Under the pieces are notes generated by a model. The model saw only the letters and a list, made by a program, of their open reading frames with translations, was not told where the DNA came from and made no database searches. From Salaquimonas sp041736675 (lineage in GTDB: Bacteria > Pseudomonadota > Alphaproteobacteria > Rhizobiales > Rhizobiaceae): 64,000 nt of DNA. The DNA is taken from contig JBGSTD010000061.1 in NCBI GenBank assembly GCA_041736675.1, positions 1 through 64,000 on the forward strand, in the 5' to 3' direction. This document shows, piece after piece, positions 8,359-17,234 of this stretch. Every line of letters begins with the position of its first letter. Position 1 is the first letter of the stretch. Both the position numbers and the translations under genes were made by a program.

Positions 8359-8994
8359 ATGAAACCTACATCCAAACCTACATCCTCCCTTTTCGATTCG
8401 ATCCGCGTCGGCAACCGCTCTTCCAAAAAGAAGATCGACGAGCCGATCAAACAGCCTTGCCAATGGGAAGGCTGTGCCAAGGCAGGTACCCACAAGGCGC
8501 CGATGGGACGCAACCGTGAAGGACAGTATTTGTGGATGTGCATAGACCATGTGCGTGACTATAATAAGAACTTCAATTATTTTTCCGGTCTTGATGACGA
8601 TGCAATCGCCAAGTTTCAAAAGGACGCCATCACCGGATCGCGCCCGACCTGGCAAATGGGAACCAACAAGACCAGTAAACACCCGCCTCTCAATGAGCGC
8701 GATGCCAATGCCGAAGGGGCTCAGCGGCTTTATAATCGAACCAATTATGCTGCGGCAGCCAGAGCCGGAAAAGTGGCTCCCTCGCGCTCGCGCAAACTAA
8801 AAACACTTGAGAAAAAATCTTTTGATGATCTCAATCTGCCATATACTGCAACACCCGAAGACCTGAAGGCTCGCTACAAGCTGCTGGTCAAGCAGAATCA
8901 TCCTGATGCAAATGGTGGCGACAGGAGCTCAGAAGAACGGTTGCGCGAAATTATTCTGGCCTACAAGATTTTGCAAAAAGCTGGATTCTGCTGA
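8359..8994 (+). CDS. J-domain (DnaJ-like) protein with C-terminal J domain
   Basis: 211 residues. The only recognisable domain is a J domain at the very C-terminus (about 155-211): FDDLNLPYTATPEDLKARY, the signature HPD in KQNHPDANGG, and helix IV EERLREIILAYKILQKAG. It should stimulate a DnaK ATPase. The N-terminal 150 residues are basic and contain CQWEGCAKAGTHKAP and CIDHVRDYNKNFNYF, giving two Cys pairs that could bind a metal. This class with a C-terminal J domain next to bolA and cobST is widespread in rhizobia; its client is unknown. No Gly/Phe region or DnaJ zinc finger is present, so it is not DnaJ itself. Confidence 0.88.
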   Translation: MKPTSKPTSSLFDSIRVGNRSSKKKIDEPIKQPCQWEGCAKAGTHKAPMGRNREGQYLWMCIDHVRDYNKNFNYFSGLDDDAIAKFQKDAITGSRPTWQMGTNKTSKHPPLNERDANAEGAQRLYNRTNYAAAARAGKVAPSRSRKLKTLEKKSFDDLNLPYTATPEDLKARYKLLVKQNHPDANGGDRSSEERLREIILAYKILQKAGFC

Positions 8995-9194
8995 AACTCA
9001 AAGTGCTGGCGCGGCAAAATGGCGTCAGGCAATTTGGAATTGCGCATGGCTTTTGGCGTGTCAGCGTCAACATGCTCCGCTTCCGGCATTGTCTAGTGTC
9101 AAAAAAGGCGCTAATCGAAGAGATGAAATAGGAATGCTGGCCGGGATACGGATCAAGTTCATCACTGAATGCGCTCTTTTACCCAACTACAAAT

Positions 9195-9279
9195 TTCCGA
9201 AAGTCACATGGGGTTGATGCAACAGGACAGACAATTGCCTGTCACTGGTACTGTCAATTGTTGTTGTGATCTTTCGGAA
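9195..9279. repeat. Nested inverted repeats upstream of cobS
   Basis: The 337-base gap between the J-domain gene and cobS holds TTCCGAAAG (9195-9203) and its exact complement CTTTCGGAA (9271-9279), extended inward by TCACA/TGTGA with one unpaired base. Inside are ACAATTG (9231-9237) and CAATTGT (9255-9261). The whole could fold into a two-part hairpin in the cobS leader or be a set of protein sites. The rest of the gap shows no gene or known RNA. Confidence 0.45.
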
Positions 9280-9331
9280 GAGCGCCAGTTGATCATGGTG
9301 ATGTTAACCGCCCCAAGTGGAGATAACGCGG

Positions 9332-10300
9332 ATGAGTGATGGCATGCCGGATACCCAGGTATCCGTAAGAAAAACATTCGGTATCGATTCTGACATGATG
9401 GTGCGCGCCTACAAGACGCGAACCGAGCATGTGCCTGAGGATGACCCTGATTATCTGTTTGACAAGGCGACTACCCTCGCCATCCTCGCCGGCTTTGAAC
9501 ACAACCGCCGCGTTATAGTGTCAGGATATCACGGAACCGGTAAATCAACCCATATTGAACAGGTGGCTTCGCGCCTCAACTGGCCATGCGTGCGTATCAA
9601 CCTCGACAGCCATGTCAGCCGCCTTGACCTCATTGGCAAAGATGCCATCGTAGTGCGTGACGGCATGCAGATCACCGAATTTCGTGACGGTATCCTGCCA
9701 TGGGCATATCAGCACAATATTGCTCTCGTCTTTGACGAATATGACGCAGGCCGTCCCGATGTGATGTTCGTCATCCAGCGCGTACTTGAATCTTCAGGCC
9801 GTCTGACCCTTCTCGATCAGAGCCGTGTTATCACCCCTCATCCTGCATTCCGGCTTTTTGCGACCGCCAACACGGTCGGCCTTGGAGACACAACCGGCCT
9901 GTACCACGGCACCCAGCAGATCAACCAGGCTCAGATGGACCGCTGGTCAATCGTCACTGTGCTCAATTATCTGCCACATGATGCAGAAGCTGCCATTGTA
10001 CTGGCCAAGGCCAAAAGTTTTGACAATCCGGAGGGCCGCGAAACAATCAGCAAGATGGTTCGCATCGCCGACATGACCCGCGGCGCGTTTATCAATGGTG
10101 ATCTGTCAACCGTCATGAGCCCGCGTACAGTTATCACCTGGGCGGAAAACGCTCATATATTTGGCGATATCGGCATGGCGTTCCGTCTGACATTCCTCAA
10201 CAAGTGCGATGAGTTGGAGCGGGCGACCGTAGCCGAGTTTTATCAGCGCGTCTTCGGTGTCGAATTGCCGGAATCCACAGCGAACCTCGTCATATCCTGA
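9332..10300 (+). CDS. cobS: Aerobic cobaltochelatase subunit CobS
   Basis: 322 residues. CobS is the AAA+ partner of CobT and CobN; together they insert Co2+ into hydrogenobyrinic acid a,c-diamide in aerobic cobalamin synthesis. It has the N-terminal CobS motif VSVRKTFGIDSDMMV, Walker A GYHGTGKSTH, Walker B ALVFDEYDAG, and a sensor region RLFATANTVGLGDTTG. I chose the ATG at 9332, with GGAG 9 bases upstream; a GTG at 9317 would overlap that ribosome site. cobT follows after 28 bases. cobN is not in the window. BolA/J-domain/CobS/CobT in a row is the usual rhizobial order. Confidence 0.96.
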   Translation: MSDGMPDTQVSVRKTFGIDSDMMVRAYKTRTEHVPEDDPDYLFDKATTLAILAGFEHNRRVIVSGYHGTGKSTHIEQVASRLNWPCVRINLDSHVSRLDLIGKDAIVVRDGMQITEFRDGILPWAYQHNIALVFDEYDAGRPDVMFVIQRVLESSGRLTLLDQSRVITPHPAFRLFATANTVGLGDTTGLYHGTQQINQAQMDRWSIVTVLNYLPHDAEAAIVLAKAKSFDNPEGRETISKMVRIADMTRGAFINGDLSTVMSPRTVITWAENAHIFGDIGMAFRLTFLNKCDELERATVAEFYQRVFGVELPESTANLVIS

Positions 10301-10328
10301 TAACAGGTAGTACAATGGCCGGCCAAGA

Positions 10329-12233
10329 ATGACAAAACAGGGCGACAACCAGAAAAAGGGCAGCAAGCCCGCAGATTTCGAACCGCTGAAGCAGGCGTTG
10401 GCGAACTGTGTCCGTGCGATTGCCCAAAAGCCGGGCGTCGAGGTTGTCTTTTCCAATGACCGCCCCGCCCTTGTTGGCGACCAGGTCAAGCTGCCTGATC
10501 CTGGCCGCAAGATGACCATGGCGCAGCTTGCTGCGGCCAGAGGCTACGGCGATTCGATGGCGCTCCGCCTAGCCGGACATGACAAGGTAATTCACAACAG
10601 ACACGCCCCTGTGGGCCAACTCGCAAGAGCAATTTATGACCGTGTAGAGCAGACCCGCGTTGAATCTCTTGGTGCCCGCCAGATGGAGGGCGTCTCCAGC
10701 AATCTGACGGCGATGATCGAGGAGAAGTACTCCAAGGCCAATTATCAAAATGCAGTCGACCGCAGCGATGCTCCGCTTGAAGAGGCTGTGGCGCTGATCG
10801 TGCGCGAAAAGCTGACTGGAATTGCGCCGCCTGAAAATGCAAAACGCTTCGTCAATCTGTGGCGCGATTTCATTGACGAAAAGGCGACTGATGCCATCGC
10901 CGCCCTTGATCATGATCTCAAGGATCAAAAAGCGTTTGCCAAATCCATTCGCAACCTCATCGCTTCCCTCGACATGGCCGACGAACTGGGTGAAGACCAG
11001 CCCGACGAGGACATGGAGGAAAACGAAAGCCCCGACAGCGAGGACAGCGAGGCTGACGCCCAGCGAGAAAACGAGGAAGCTACCGGCGAAGACGATGGCG
11101 AACCACAGGAGTCTGAGGAGGTTTCCGACCAGACCCAGGACGGCGAGATGGAATCGACCGACATGGGCGAGGACGATTTTGACAGCGAGGACATGGAGGA
11201 CGCTGAAACGCCTGGCGAATCCCAGCGCCCTCAATTGCCGTTTTCCGATCTTCCCGCCGACAGCGATTACCGCGTGTTTTCCTACGAGTTCGATGAGGTT
11301 ACCACCGCCGAGGAATTGTGCGACGAGGCCGAACTTGACCGCCTGCGCGCATTCCTCGACAAGCAGCTGGCGCATCTGCAGGGCGTCGTCGGCCGTCTGG
11401 CAAACCGCTTGCAGCGCCGCCTGATGGCTCAGCAGAATCGCGGCTGGGATTTTGATCTCGAAGAAGGCTATCTCGATACCGCCCGCCTGCCGCGCATCAT
11501 CATGGACCCGATGACCCCGCTCTCCTTCAAGATGGAGCGCGAGACTGTTTTCCGCGACACTGTTGTGACCCTCCTCATCGACAATTCGGGTTCGATGCGC
11601 GGCCGCCCGATCACGGTTGCAGCAACCTGCGCCGACATTCTGGCACGAACGCTCGAGCGTTGCGGCGTCAAGGTCGAGATCCTTGGATTTACCACCAAAG
11701 CCTGGAAAGGCGGCCAATCGCGCGAAAAGTGGCTGAAAGCCGACAAGCCTCCCCATCCCGGCCGTCTCAACGATCTGCGACATATCATATACAAGAGCGC
11801 TGATGCGCCCTGGAGACGCTCGCGCCGCAATCTAGGCCTGATGATGCGCGAAGGCCTGCTGAAAGAAAACATCGACGGCGAGGCGCTCTTGTGGGCTCAC
11901 AACCGCATGATGGCGAGGCCCGAAAAACGCCGCATCCTGATGATGATTTCCGACGGTGCGCCGGTTGACGATTCGACCCTTTCGGTGAATCCCGGAAACT
12001 ATCTCGAACGCCATTTGCGCCATGTCATTGCAGATATCGAAACACATTCGCCGATCGAATTGCTCGCTATCGGTATCGGTCACGATGTAACCCGTTATTA
12101 CAAGCGGGCTGTTACGATTGTCGACGCCGAGGAACTCGCGGGCGCCATGACCGAGCAGCTTGCATCGCTTTTTGCCGAGGGTCCTGCCGATGCCAAGCGC
12201 GGCCGCAAGAAGCTCCTCAAGAAAACTGCATGA
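10329..12233 (+). CDS. cobT: Aerobic cobaltochelatase subunit CobT
   Basis: 634 residues, normal for CobT. An N-terminal region (about 1-215) is followed by a long acidic Asp/Glu/Ser stretch (about 218-300, for example EENESPDSEDSEADAQ), then a region leading to a von Willebrand A domain (about 410-620) whose MIDAS signature DNSGS lies near residue 418, with later VWA motifs (MMISDGAPVDDST). CobT forms the CobST ring complex with CobS that powers CobN, analogous to the D and I subunits of Mg-chelatase. The next gene, an exported esterase-like protein, begins only 10 bases after the stop and probably shares the transcript. Confidence 0.96.
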   Translation: MTKQGDNQKKGSKPADFEPLKQALANCVRAIAQKPGVEVVFSNDRPALVGDQVKLPDPGRKMTMAQLAAARGYGDSMALRLAGHDKVIHNRHAPVGQLARAIYDRVEQTRVESLGARQMEGVSSNLTAMIEEKYSKANYQNAVDRSDAPLEEAVALIVREKLTGIAPPENAKRFVNLWRDFIDEKATDAIAALDHDLKDQKAFAKSIRNLIASLDMADELGEDQPDEDMEENESPDSEDSEADAQRENEEATGEDDGEPQESEEVSDQTQDGEMESTDMGEDDFDSEDMEDAETPGESQRPQLPFSDLPADSDYRVFSYEFDEVTTAEELCDEAELDRLRAFLDKQLAHLQGVVGRLANRLQRRLMAQQNRGWDFDLEEGYLDTARLPRIIMDPMTPLSFKMERETVFRDTVVTLLIDNSGSMRGRPITVAATCADILARTLERCGVKVEILGFTTKAWKGGQSREKWLKADKPPHPGRLNDLRHIIYKSADAPWRRSRRNLGLMMREGLLKENIDGEALLWAHNRMMARPEKRRILMMISDGAPVDDSTLSVNPGNYLERHLRHVIADIETHSPIELLAIGIGHDVTRYYKRAVTIVDAEELAGAMTEQLASLFAEGPADAKRGRKKLLKKTA

Positions 12234-12243
12234 ATAAACCTGT

Positions 12244-13287
12244 ATGAGAATAGTCACAGGCTTCCTCCCGACAACATTCAATCCACTCATGCGCTCCTCC
12301 TTGAAGGCATTGCTCTCCGGCGGCATGCTCATCTGCAGCGCCCTCGCTCATTCAGCCTTCGCCGCTCCCGTTTCACTCACCACTGAAGCGATCGAATATT
12401 TCAACATCGGCTTTTCGGATAACAGTGCGGGAAAGCTCACCTTTCTCGGCGGCCTCGAAATTGCCTCCGAGGAAGCCGACTTCGGCGGCTTCTCCGGGTT
12501 GCGTCTGTCAGGCGATGGCACCCGCCTCTTTTCGGTGTCAGATGCTGGTTTCTGGTTCACCGCCGAAATAATCCGCAGTCCTGGCAGAGCCATGAAATCC
12601 CTTGTTGACAGCGATCTCTCCTGCCTCTGCAAGGCCGACGGAACGCCATATCCGTCCAAGCGCTGGGCCGATGCCGAAGGTCTCGAAATCCACGGCAAAA
12701 GGGCTTATGTCTCGTTCGAGCGGCTTAACCGCATCAACGTGTACGATCTGAAAAATGACTATTTTCCAGGCCCGCCAGTCCAGGCCACAGCCTCGTTCAA
12801 GCCCTTTTCCATCTCTGCCAACAAGGGCCTCGAAGCGATGGCGCTCGCTCCTGCCACTTCACCGCTCGCCGGAAAATTTGTCGCAATCGCCGAAGAGGAC
12901 CTTGATGCCAATGGCAACAACCGCGCTTTCATTGCCGATGCAAAATCAATCACCGAATTTTCCATTACCCGCAGCGACGATTATTCGGTAACAGATGCCA
13001 GCTTCCTGCCGGATGGCGATCTGCTGATCCTCGAGCGCCGCATCGGTTTGTCGATCGGCGTTGGCATGCGTATCCGCCGGATCAAGAGCGCAGACCTTGC
13101 CCCAGGCAGAACGGCTGACGGCGAAATATTGATGGAGGCGGGCCTTACCAGCCGCATTGACAACATGGAGGGTATTGCCACCTGGCAAACGCCCGAAGGC
13201 GAAACGCGCATCGCCGTCATCTCCGACGACAATTTCAACCGCCGCCTTCAGCGCACGCTGCTCTTGGAGTTCAGGCTCGAAGAGTGA
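12244..13287 (+). CDS. Exported esterase-like/phytase-like beta-propeller protein (PF13449 type)
   Basis: 347 residues from the first ATG; an ATG at 12289 (MRSSLKALLSGGMLICS) would give a cleaner signal peptide, and neither has a clear ribosome site. The signal peptide ends around SAFAAP. The mature part resembles the 'esterase-like activity of phytase' domain: GGLEIASEEADFGGFSGLRL near the start, DAEGLEIHGKRAYVSFER in the middle, and NMEGIATWQTPEGETRIAVI near the end, each a propeller-blade pattern. Members are secreted and mostly uncharacterised; phosphatase or phytase activity is a family label, not proven here. It follows cobT by 10 bases, so it is likely co-transcribed with cobST; a role in cobalamin synthesis is not implied. 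Confidence 0.75.
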   Translation: MRIVTGFLPTTFNPLMRSSLKALLSGGMLICSALAHSAFAAPVSLTTEAIEYFNIGFSDNSAGKLTFLGGLEIASEEADFGGFSGLRLSGDGTRLFSVSDAGFWFTAEIIRSPGRAMKSLVDSDLSCLCKADGTPYPSKRWADAEGLEIHGKRAYVSFERLNRINVYDLKNDYFPGPPVQATASFKPFSISANKGLEAMALAPATSPLAGKFVAIAEEDLDANGNNRAFIADAKSITEFSITRSDDYSVTDASFLPDGDLLILERRIGLSIGVGMRIRRIKSADLAPGRTADGEILMEAGLTSRIDNMEGIATWQTPEGETRIAVISDDNFNRRLQRTLLLEFRLEE

Positions 13288-13321
13288 GGCTTTGATATTG
13301 AAGATTGCAGTCATACTCGGA

Positions 13322-13335
13322 TTGACCCAGATCAA
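13322..13335. promoter_or_regulatory. FNR/FixK-type box upstream of the DevBCA exporter
   Basis: The sequence TTGACCCAGATCAA fits TTGAY-N4-ATCAA, the site for FNR/FnrN/FixK regulators, with one base off the symmetric form. It lies in the 188-base gap before devB. A start at the class II distance (41.5 bases) would fall near 13370, and TACAGT at 13353-13358 is a possible -10. Inference from pattern and place only. Confidence 0.5.
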
Positions 13336-13475
13336 GCTTGCTATCGGTTTTGTACAGTAAGAGCTAACGGCAGCGGATTATTTCTGTGCCACGATATCTT
13401 TTATGGTATTTTCAAAACTCAGTTTAGACATCGCTGCCAAAGCCGCTGCCAGTGCAGATTGAGTCCGAGAGCCCC

Positions 13476-14711
13476 ATGACCGACCAAAACGACATAGACC
13501 TCCCCCTTCAGGTGATCTCGCGTGATCCTGATGCTGCCCCGGCGCCTTCTCGCTGGTTCCGCTTTCGAAAACGATACCTTCTTGTTTTGTTATTGCCGGT
13601 CTTCATGTTCACCGGAGGCGTAATAGGAATGTATTTTCAACCTCCCGCTTTGCAGAAGTTTTATGCGCTCACAGGCCTGCAGCCTGGCGGTGGGTCAAAA
13701 TCTCCGATTGCCCTTCCGCCCGAAATCGAACTGCCTCCAGAAATGGTCGAGACCATGCAGGCAACCGATGTGGTGGGCCTGGCCCGTCTGATGCCGCGCG
13801 GGGATGTATCAATCATCGCTCCGCCTTTCGGTTCGGGAGATGCCCGGATTGCGGAAATTCTTGTCTCCATCGGGACGCAAATTGAAAAAGGTGGCGTTGT
13901 GGCACGACTGGACAATGCCGGCCAGCTCGAGAGTGCGGTGCTGCTGGCCGAGGCTAATGTCGCAGTCCGGCAGGCTGCCTTGGCGCAAACTCGGGCGACT
14001 GTGCAAAGTTCACGCGACGAGGCTCAGGCAGTGCTGGAACAGGCCCAGTCAGCTGCTGCAGAGGCGGCGTCAAATTACGCACGGGCAAAGACGCTTTTCA
14101 AACGCGGTGTCACGACACAAACCACATTGGATGGTCTTGCGGCGACGGACAGGCAGGCTGCCCTTGCTGAGAAGAAGGCGCAGGCAACCCTGGAGCGCTT
14201 TACATCTGCCGGTGTGGATCTGCAGCCTGATGTCATTGTTGCCATCCGCAATCTGGAGGCTGCAGAAGCCGAGTTGAGCCGCGCCAAAAATGATCTGAAC
14301 CGCGCAGCCGTTCTGGCTCCCATTTCAGGTGTGATTCTGGATATCCATGCACGTGCGGGTGAACGACCCCCGGTGGCCGGAATAATGGAGATGGGTGATA
14401 CAAACCAAATGATGGCTGAGGTCGAGGTATATCAGGATCGGATTGTATCGGTTGCCGAAGGTCAACCGGTCGAAATGGTCGCCGCTGCCATTGGCCAGAC
14501 CCTGCAAGGCAAGGTTAAGTCAATTGGTCTGACAGTGGGTCGTCAGGGAATGGTAACAGATGACACGGCCGCAATTACCGATGCCCGGGTTATCACCGTA
14601 ATGGTTGAACTCGACGCCCGATCATCTGCGATTGCTGCGCGCTTTACCAATCTGGAAGTGATCGCGCGCATAGATACGCGGGCCGCATCTGCCGCAAGGC
14701 AACCAAAATGA
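13476..14711 (+). CDS. devB: DevB-like periplasmic adaptor (HlyD family) of ABC exporter
   Basis: 411 residues from the ATG at 13476; a GTG at 13452 would add eight. This membrane-fusion protein links an inner-membrane ABC exporter to the periplasm or outer membrane. A single N-terminal transmembrane helix (LLVLLLPVFMFTGGVIGMYF) is followed by a lipoyl half-motif (VSIGTQIEKGGVVARLDNAG), a long coiled-coil hairpin rich in Ala/Gln/Glu (about 155-265), and the second lipoyl half with APISGVILDIHARAGERP. It overlaps devC by four bases (ATGA). The order adaptor-permease-ATPase is that of cyanobacterial DevBCA, which exports heterocyst glycolipids with TolC; substrates in proteobacterial relatives are generally unknown. 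Confidence 0.85.
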   Translation: MTDQNDIDLPLQVISRDPDAAPAPSRWFRFRKRYLLVLLLPVFMFTGGVIGMYFQPPALQKFYALTGLQPGGGSKSPIALPPEIELPPEMVETMQATDVVGLARLMPRGDVSIIAPPFGSGDARIAEILVSIGTQIEKGGVVARLDNAGQLESAVLLAEANVAVRQAALAQTRATVQSSRDEAQAVLEQAQSAAAEAASNYARAKTLFKRGVTTQTTLDGLAATDRQAALAEKKAQATLERFTSAGVDLQPDVIVAIRNLEAAEAELSRAKNDLNRAAVLAPISGVILDIHARAGERPPVAGIMEMGDTNQMMAEVEVYQDRIVSVAEGQPVEMVAAAIGQTLQGKVKSIGLTVGRQGMVTDDTAAITDARVITVMVELDARSSAIAARFTNLEVIARIDTRAASAARQPK

Positions 14712-15880
14712 GCAACCTGTTGCAATGGCTCTTTGGCCGACTACCCATCGGTTGGCTGCAATTGACCCATAGCCGAACCCGCTTTGCTGCCGCACTGGCA
14801 GGAGTCGCCTTTGCCAATGTGCTGGTCTTCGTGCAGCTTGGCATCATGAACTCGATGGCGACAGCCACCATGAAGCCATACGAGTTTTTTAATGCCGACA
14901 TCATGATATCTGCCTCGGACGCCAACTCAATGACCGAAGGTGGAAATGTAGCGCGGCAATGGATGTTTCAGGCACTGGGGGACAAGGATGTTATCGCCGG
15001 CGCCGGCCTTTTTATCGCAAACGTTAATTGGGCGCGCCCGACCAAAACACTTGGTCTGACAACTTATGGCATCGACCCAACTCTCCCGGAGTTTTTATCC
15101 GACAAAATGGCGCGAAAGGCAGGAATTCTGCAATTGCCCAATGCTGGTATTCTGGACATGTTCAGCCGCGGTCTGCCACGGGAAGAAGCCGCTTCAATCC
15201 GCCCACAGACACCCACTTCGTTTGAAGTGTCCGGCACGACATTAACGCTATATGATACGTTTGAAGGCGGGGGAGGATTTGGCGGCGACGGTTACATGAT
15301 GGTTTCCGACCAGACCTTTATCACACTTTTTCCCGCCAGAAGTTCCGCTGCCCCGGATCACATCCTCTTGCAAGTGGCTTCAGGGGCTGATCCGGATGTG
15401 GTTGCAAGGCGACTGAGCGATTTGATCACGGATAAATCCCTGCGGGTGCGCAGCTTTGCAAAAGCCGCCGCTGATGACCTGAGCTATCAACAAACCAAAC
15501 GGCCGACAGGCATCATTTTCGGTTTTGGGGTAATCATCGGAATACTTGTGGGTATCGTGATTGTCTATCAGGTTCTTTCGACCGATGTTGCAGATCACTT
15601 GAGTGAATATGCGACGTTTAAAGCCATGGGTTATCCTGAGCGGTTCTTTCTCGGTATTGTGTTCGAGGAAGCTCTAATTCTGGCTATCCTCGGTTTTGTG
15701 CCTGGTATAATCGTCGGCAGCGGCCTGCTGGCAGGAATGAAAGTGGCAACATCTCTGCCATTGGCCATGACAATGGAAATGGCGTTTATGGTTTTTGTCG
15801 GCACATTACTGGCGTGCTCCCTGTCAGGAGCAATTGCAACGCGGCGGCTGGTTTCAGCTGATCCTGCCGATTTGTTTTAG
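14708..15880 (+). CDS. devC: DevC-like ABC transporter permease (FtsX/MacB fold)
   Basis: 390 residues. A first transmembrane helix (RFAAALAGVAFANVLVFVQL) is followed by a large periplasmic domain of about 230 residues containing a glycine-rich EGGGGFGGDG loop, then three C-terminal helices (GIIFGFGVIIGILVGIVIVY; a second around LAILGFVPGIIVGSGLLAG; a third around MAFMVFVGTLLACSLSG) with the FtsX-type cytoplasmic motif SEYATFKAMGYPERFF. This four-helix topology is typical of DevC and MacB. It overlaps devB in ATGA, and devA begins 9 bases downstream, so the three genes form one transcriptional unit. Confidence 0.87.
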   Translation: MSNLLQWLFGRLPIGWLQLTHSRTRFAAALAGVAFANVLVFVQLGIMNSMATATMKPYEFFNADIMISASDANSMTEGGNVARQWMFQALGDKDVIAGAGLFIANVNWARPTKTLGLTTYGIDPTLPEFLSDKMARKAGILQLPNAGILDMFSRGLPREEAASIRPQTPTSFEVSGTTLTLYDTFEGGGGFGGDGYMMVSDQTFITLFPARSSAAPDHILLQVASGADPDVVARRLSDLITDKSLRVRSFAKAAADDLSYQQTKRPTGIIFGFGVIIGILVGIVIVYQVLSTDVADHLSEYATFKAMGYPERFFLGIVFEEALILAILGFVPGIIVGSGLLAGMKVATSLPLAMTMEMAFMVFVGTLLACSLSGAIATRRLVSADPADLF

Positions 15881-15889
15881 GGAAGCATC

Positions 15890-16585
15890 ATGTCAGAAGC
15901 CTTTCCTATTGCAGTTAACGGGTTGAATCATTGGTTTGGGCAGGGAGAAGCCCGCAAACAGGCGCTGTTTGATGTGAACCTGAAGGTAAAACGTGGGAGC
16001 CTGACAATATTGATGGGCCCTTCCGGATCGGGAAAAACGACGGTATTGACCCTGATGGGTTGCCTGCGCGATGTTCAGGATGGCTCGGTTTGCCTTTTGG
16101 GCCACGAACTTAATGGTTCTGGCGCTTTATTGAATGAAACCCTCAGGCGCAGGCTTGGATTTATTTTTCAGGCGCACAATTTGCACGGCAGTCTGACGGC
16201 TTTGCAAAATGTTTTAATGGGTCTTCAGGTCCATGGATCATCAGACCGGAGAGTGCAGATTGAAGCGGCCCGCCACGCCTTGGCACTTGTGGGACTGTCG
16301 GACCGAATGAACTACTTACCGGGCAATCTGTCCGGCGGGCAGAAACAGCGGGTTGCGGTAGTACGCGCACTGGTTGGAAATCCTGACATTGTTTTTGCAG
16401 ACGAGCCCACAGCAGCTCTTGATAGCGAAAGTGGCATGACAGTTGTTGAAATGCTGAAAAAACTCGGCCGACTGCGCGGTACGACCACAGTCATGGTAAC
16501 CCATGACAACCGAATTCTGGAACTGGCTGATCGGATTGTTACCCTTGAGGACGGCAGGATTATCAGCGATACCGCGCCAGTTTAA
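15890..16585 (+). CDS. devA: DevA-like ABC transporter ATPase
   Basis: 231 residues. It is the ATPase of the exporter with Walker A GPSGSGKTT, Q-loop FQAHNLHGSLT, signature LSGGQKQR, Walker B IVFADEPTAALD and switch His in VTHDNRI, all intact. The sequence belongs to the LolD/MacB/DevA group of ABC proteins. The stop codon lies inside the 3' end of the convergent VUT transporter gene: the two coding regions share 23 bases, leaving no room for a separate terminator hairpin. Confidence 0.9.
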   Translation: MSEAFPIAVNGLNHWFGQGEARKQALFDVNLKVKRGSLTILMGPSGSGKTTVLTLMGCLRDVQDGSVCLLGHELNGSGALLNETLRRRLGFIFQAHNLHGSLTALQNVLMGLQVHGSSDRRVQIEAARHALALVGLSDRMNYLPGNLSGGQKQRVAVVRALVGNPDIVFADEPTAALDSESGMTVVEMLKKLGRLRGTTTVMVTHDNRILELADRIVTLEDGRIISDTAPV

Positions 16586-17177
16586 CCCCGCTCATTTTCA
16601 GAACGCCGGCATAGGGCACCAACGCGACGATGCCGATGAGGATTTTCACCAGAAAATCGCCGATTGCAAGCGATGCATAGAGGGGCATTTCGATGCCAAG
16701 GAGGCTGGCGGGAAAGCCGAGCGAAGCGTCCTCGCGACCAAGCCCCGTATCAAGTCCGGCAAAAAACGGGGCAAAGGCGATACCAAAAAACAGCACAGTG
16801 TCGACAGCTGAACCGACAAAGGTCGAGATCAGCGGTGCGCGCCACCAATTGGCGTTTCGCAGCCGGTCGAAAATACCGATATCAATCAGCTGGGCAAAGA
16901 GGAATGCGGCGCCCGAGGCAATCGCGATCCGCGGCGAGGCGAGCCAGACCGATAAAACTAGAGCAGTAATAAAACCTGCCGCAACCACGCGGCGCGCAGC
17001 AACCGTGCCAAAGCGCCGGTTGGCAAGATCATTGACCAGAAACGCAAACGGATAGGTGAATGCGCCCCAGGTAAGAATTTCTCCAAGGCCAAAATGCGCA
17101 AACGGATATTGAACGAGAATATTGGAGATGACGACAACAAGGGTCATCGCTGCGATAAAAGGCACAAGCATTTTCAT
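16563..17177 (-). CDS. Queuosine precursor transporter, VUT/YhhQ family
   Basis: 204 residues, nearly all hydrophobic with about six transmembrane helices. It matches the VUT_1/YhhQ family: the motif TWGAFTYPFAFLVNDLANR near the N-terminus and the region VGSAVDTVLFFGIAF near the middle. Escherichia coli YhhQ imports the queuosine precursors preQ0/preQ1 for tRNA modification, and that role is the best guess here. Start at 17177 (MKMLVPFI); a second Met two codons on is possible. The 3' end overlaps convergent devA. The gene lies downstream of rpmB on the same strand, separated by a terminator. Confidence 0.85.
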   Translation of the reverse strand: MKMLVPFIAAMTLVVVISNILVQYPFAHFGLGEILTWGAFTYPFAFLVNDLANRRFGTVAARRVVAAGFITALVLSVWLASPRIAIASGAAFLFAQLIDIGIFDRLRNANWWRAPLISTFVGSAVDTVLFFGIAFAPFFAGLDTGLGREDASLGFPASLLGIEMPLYASLAIGDFLVKILIGIVALVPYAGVLKMSGVKLARYR

Positions 17178-17234
17178 TCCATTTTTTTATGCTGGGAGAT
17201 GGCACCAGCCGACACGTTCAACACGGGTTGAACC

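Noticed and set aside
9000..9331. Cobalamin riboswitch before cobS
   Set aside because: A stretch GTCACTGG resembles part of a B12 box, but the other conserved boxes of the riboswitch are not recognisable and the arm layout differs. It is reported only as inverted repeats.
10569..11783. 404-codon minus-strand frame inside cobT
   Set aside because: It is the antisense shadow of the acidic, codon-biased cobT; it has no ribosome site and cobT is certain.
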